From the NCBI GenBank assembly GCA_009617715.1, contig VTFK01000535.1:1-64000 (forward strand): a DNA stretch of 64,000 nucleotides, written 5' to 3'. The notes beneath the pieces were generated by a model, which searched no databases, was not told the DNA's origin, and saw only the letters and a list, made by a program, of their open reading frames with translations. Positions 62,780 through 64,000 of this stretch are shown here, piece after piece. The position numbers and the translations under genes were made by a program. Each line of letters starts with the position of its first letter. Position 1 is the first letter of the stretch. The stretch comes from Plectrocnemia conspersa. Lineage: Eukaryota; Arthropoda; Insecta; Trichoptera; Polycentropodidae.

Positions 62780-64000
62780 CTTACAATTAATAGATGTACG
62801 ACTATTATATAAATTGTTAATTACAATATTCATCTATGAAGGTATGAAAATCTAAGAAACCTGTAATGATTTATCGGAATTATAATTATACAATAATCAC
62901 CAATTGTGATTATATTTAAAGTATTTGAGGTATAAGCGACTTGTTACCATATTAACCATCTGGTTGATTCGATTTTGAAATTAAAAAAAATATATTTAAT
63001 TATGTCTACTGAATAGTATATTTTATAATAAGAATCAACCGCTAAAACCCAACTGCCATGAGGTTAAAATCATTGTAAAATTATTACATAATATTACTAT
63101 TGTAAAACTATAAGATTAATTCAAATAAATAATTACTTAACCGCTTAAATAGTTGTTTTTTTTATTATTTTTAAAACTATCTAAGGAAATGCGTTAATAA
63201 ATTGTATTTTTAAGATAAAAATGAACTGAAGAGTCAAAAGTTTGTTGCTTAAATGCACCATGTGATTATTGAATATTATAATGTCAAATACATTGTGTAA
63301 TTTGTTTCAGCTTTATTTATTTGGTATGCGGCTAATGCCCTTGCTTGAAGTATTCGCCTACGAAAGTTATTTGCGAGCCACTTTTATGTCACATATTTTT
63401 CATGACAGTTGGCAAGTTTACCGTTAATAAGGTGTTTGGTAGCACATCGCTTCCGGGATCAAAGCCAAGTTTTCATGTTGGCCAATGTACATAAAAGTAA
63501 TTGGCGCAACCCTCGGACCGTGTGACCGCCGCCATTAAATCACGCAAAAAAACTTTTAACTTGTTTAATGCCATATAATAGTGAATTGCGGTAGAGAGGC
63601 TTGTGCCATAGAATAAGCGATTTCAAGTGCGATGTGTTACGTTATAGAAAATGAGTATGGTGAATTTCCAATTCAATTTTACACAATAGTTATTCCTGAT
63701 TTGATTGATTGAATCGATATTTCTTGAAGAGCTTCGTTCCTTCGTTATTTACCTTCCTATATTTTTGATAAGTTCCAAGTATCTCTCCTGGTCCATACAT
63801 GCATGAAACACTTCTTCGATCATATGCGATCTATTTTTACTTGCAATTAAAATATTAAAAATTCATATATCGGACCTCAAATCATATTTCCGAGGTACTT
63901 AAAATGAGTTTCAATCGCGTCCTATTATTTTTAAAATTCGCTCATTTGAGAGTCATACTCCATAGAATTTTAGCATTCGTCTTTCAATTTGATTTTTTTA
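62780..64000. other. Intergenic DNA with a GC-richer block near the right edge
   Basis: The block 63,325-63,620 is GC-richer and lacks open frames (CGTGTGACCGCCGCCATTAA, TTGGCAAGTTTACCG). It could be a regulatory element or unrecognised repeat. Otherwise nothing is seen. Confidence 0.4.

Overview
The window is strongly AT-rich, gene-poor nuclear DNA from a eukaryote. The most likely source is an arthropod, probably an insect. The grounds are GT-AG introns of about 60-290 bp, AATAAA poly(A) signals, and a TATA box plus TCAGTT-type initiator upstream of one gene. The transposon mix also fits: jockey/CR1-like LINEs, and piggyBac, hAT, mariner-like and FLYWCH/MULE-like DNA transposons. There is no bacterial operon, rRNA gene, convincing tRNA gene or CRISPR array. 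I cannot name the species. Small, fast-changing secreted-type genes in very AT-rich DNA would suit an aphid, phylloxeran or gall midge, but that is inference.

Layout. 1-6 kb: an unknown repeat of about 2.45 kb in direct tandem (1005-3482 and 3488-5940), with a third, inverted, partial copy at 17.23-18.34 kb. 6-21.8 kb: almost featureless AT-rich DNA with a decayed hAT-like transposase piece at 15.2 kb. 21.8-26.4 kb: an inverted pair of GC-richer repeats, a mariner-like end and a dead MULE/FLYWCH transposon. 28.2-32.6 kb: a tandem cluster of two small two-exon paralogous genes and a third deleted copy, split by a dead jockey-like LINE. 35.5-36.5 kb: a well-formed gene for a 121-residue secreted protein, followed by a LINE tail. 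40-42 kb: a possible multi-exon gene of unknown family with diverged tandem repeats at its 3' side. 44.5-45.7 kb: a signal-peptide-like exon and a short piggyBac element with intact ends. 47.5-53.5 kb: short repeats, a long hairpin, and LINE and mariner fragments. 53.8-55.4 kb: a repetitive acidic protein gene with a 336-codon open core and broken repeat units on both sides. 58.4-59.1 kb: a complete non-autonomous hAT element with an 8-bp target duplication. 61.6-62.5 kb: a six-exon gene whose 30-nt exons sit in an exact 99-bp exon-plus-intron tandem array.

How it fits together. No pathway can be read from this window. The genes that look alive share a style: short, lineage-specific, without recognisable domains, and shaped by internal or tandem duplication. 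Two have N-terminal hydrophobic leaders. That suits an arthropod locus of rapidly evolving small proteins, possibly secreted, embedded in old transposon debris. The most unusual item is the micro-exon cassette gene at 61,588-62,514. Next are the paralogue cluster, whose flanks are better conserved than its proteins, and the repeat-built acidic protein gene.
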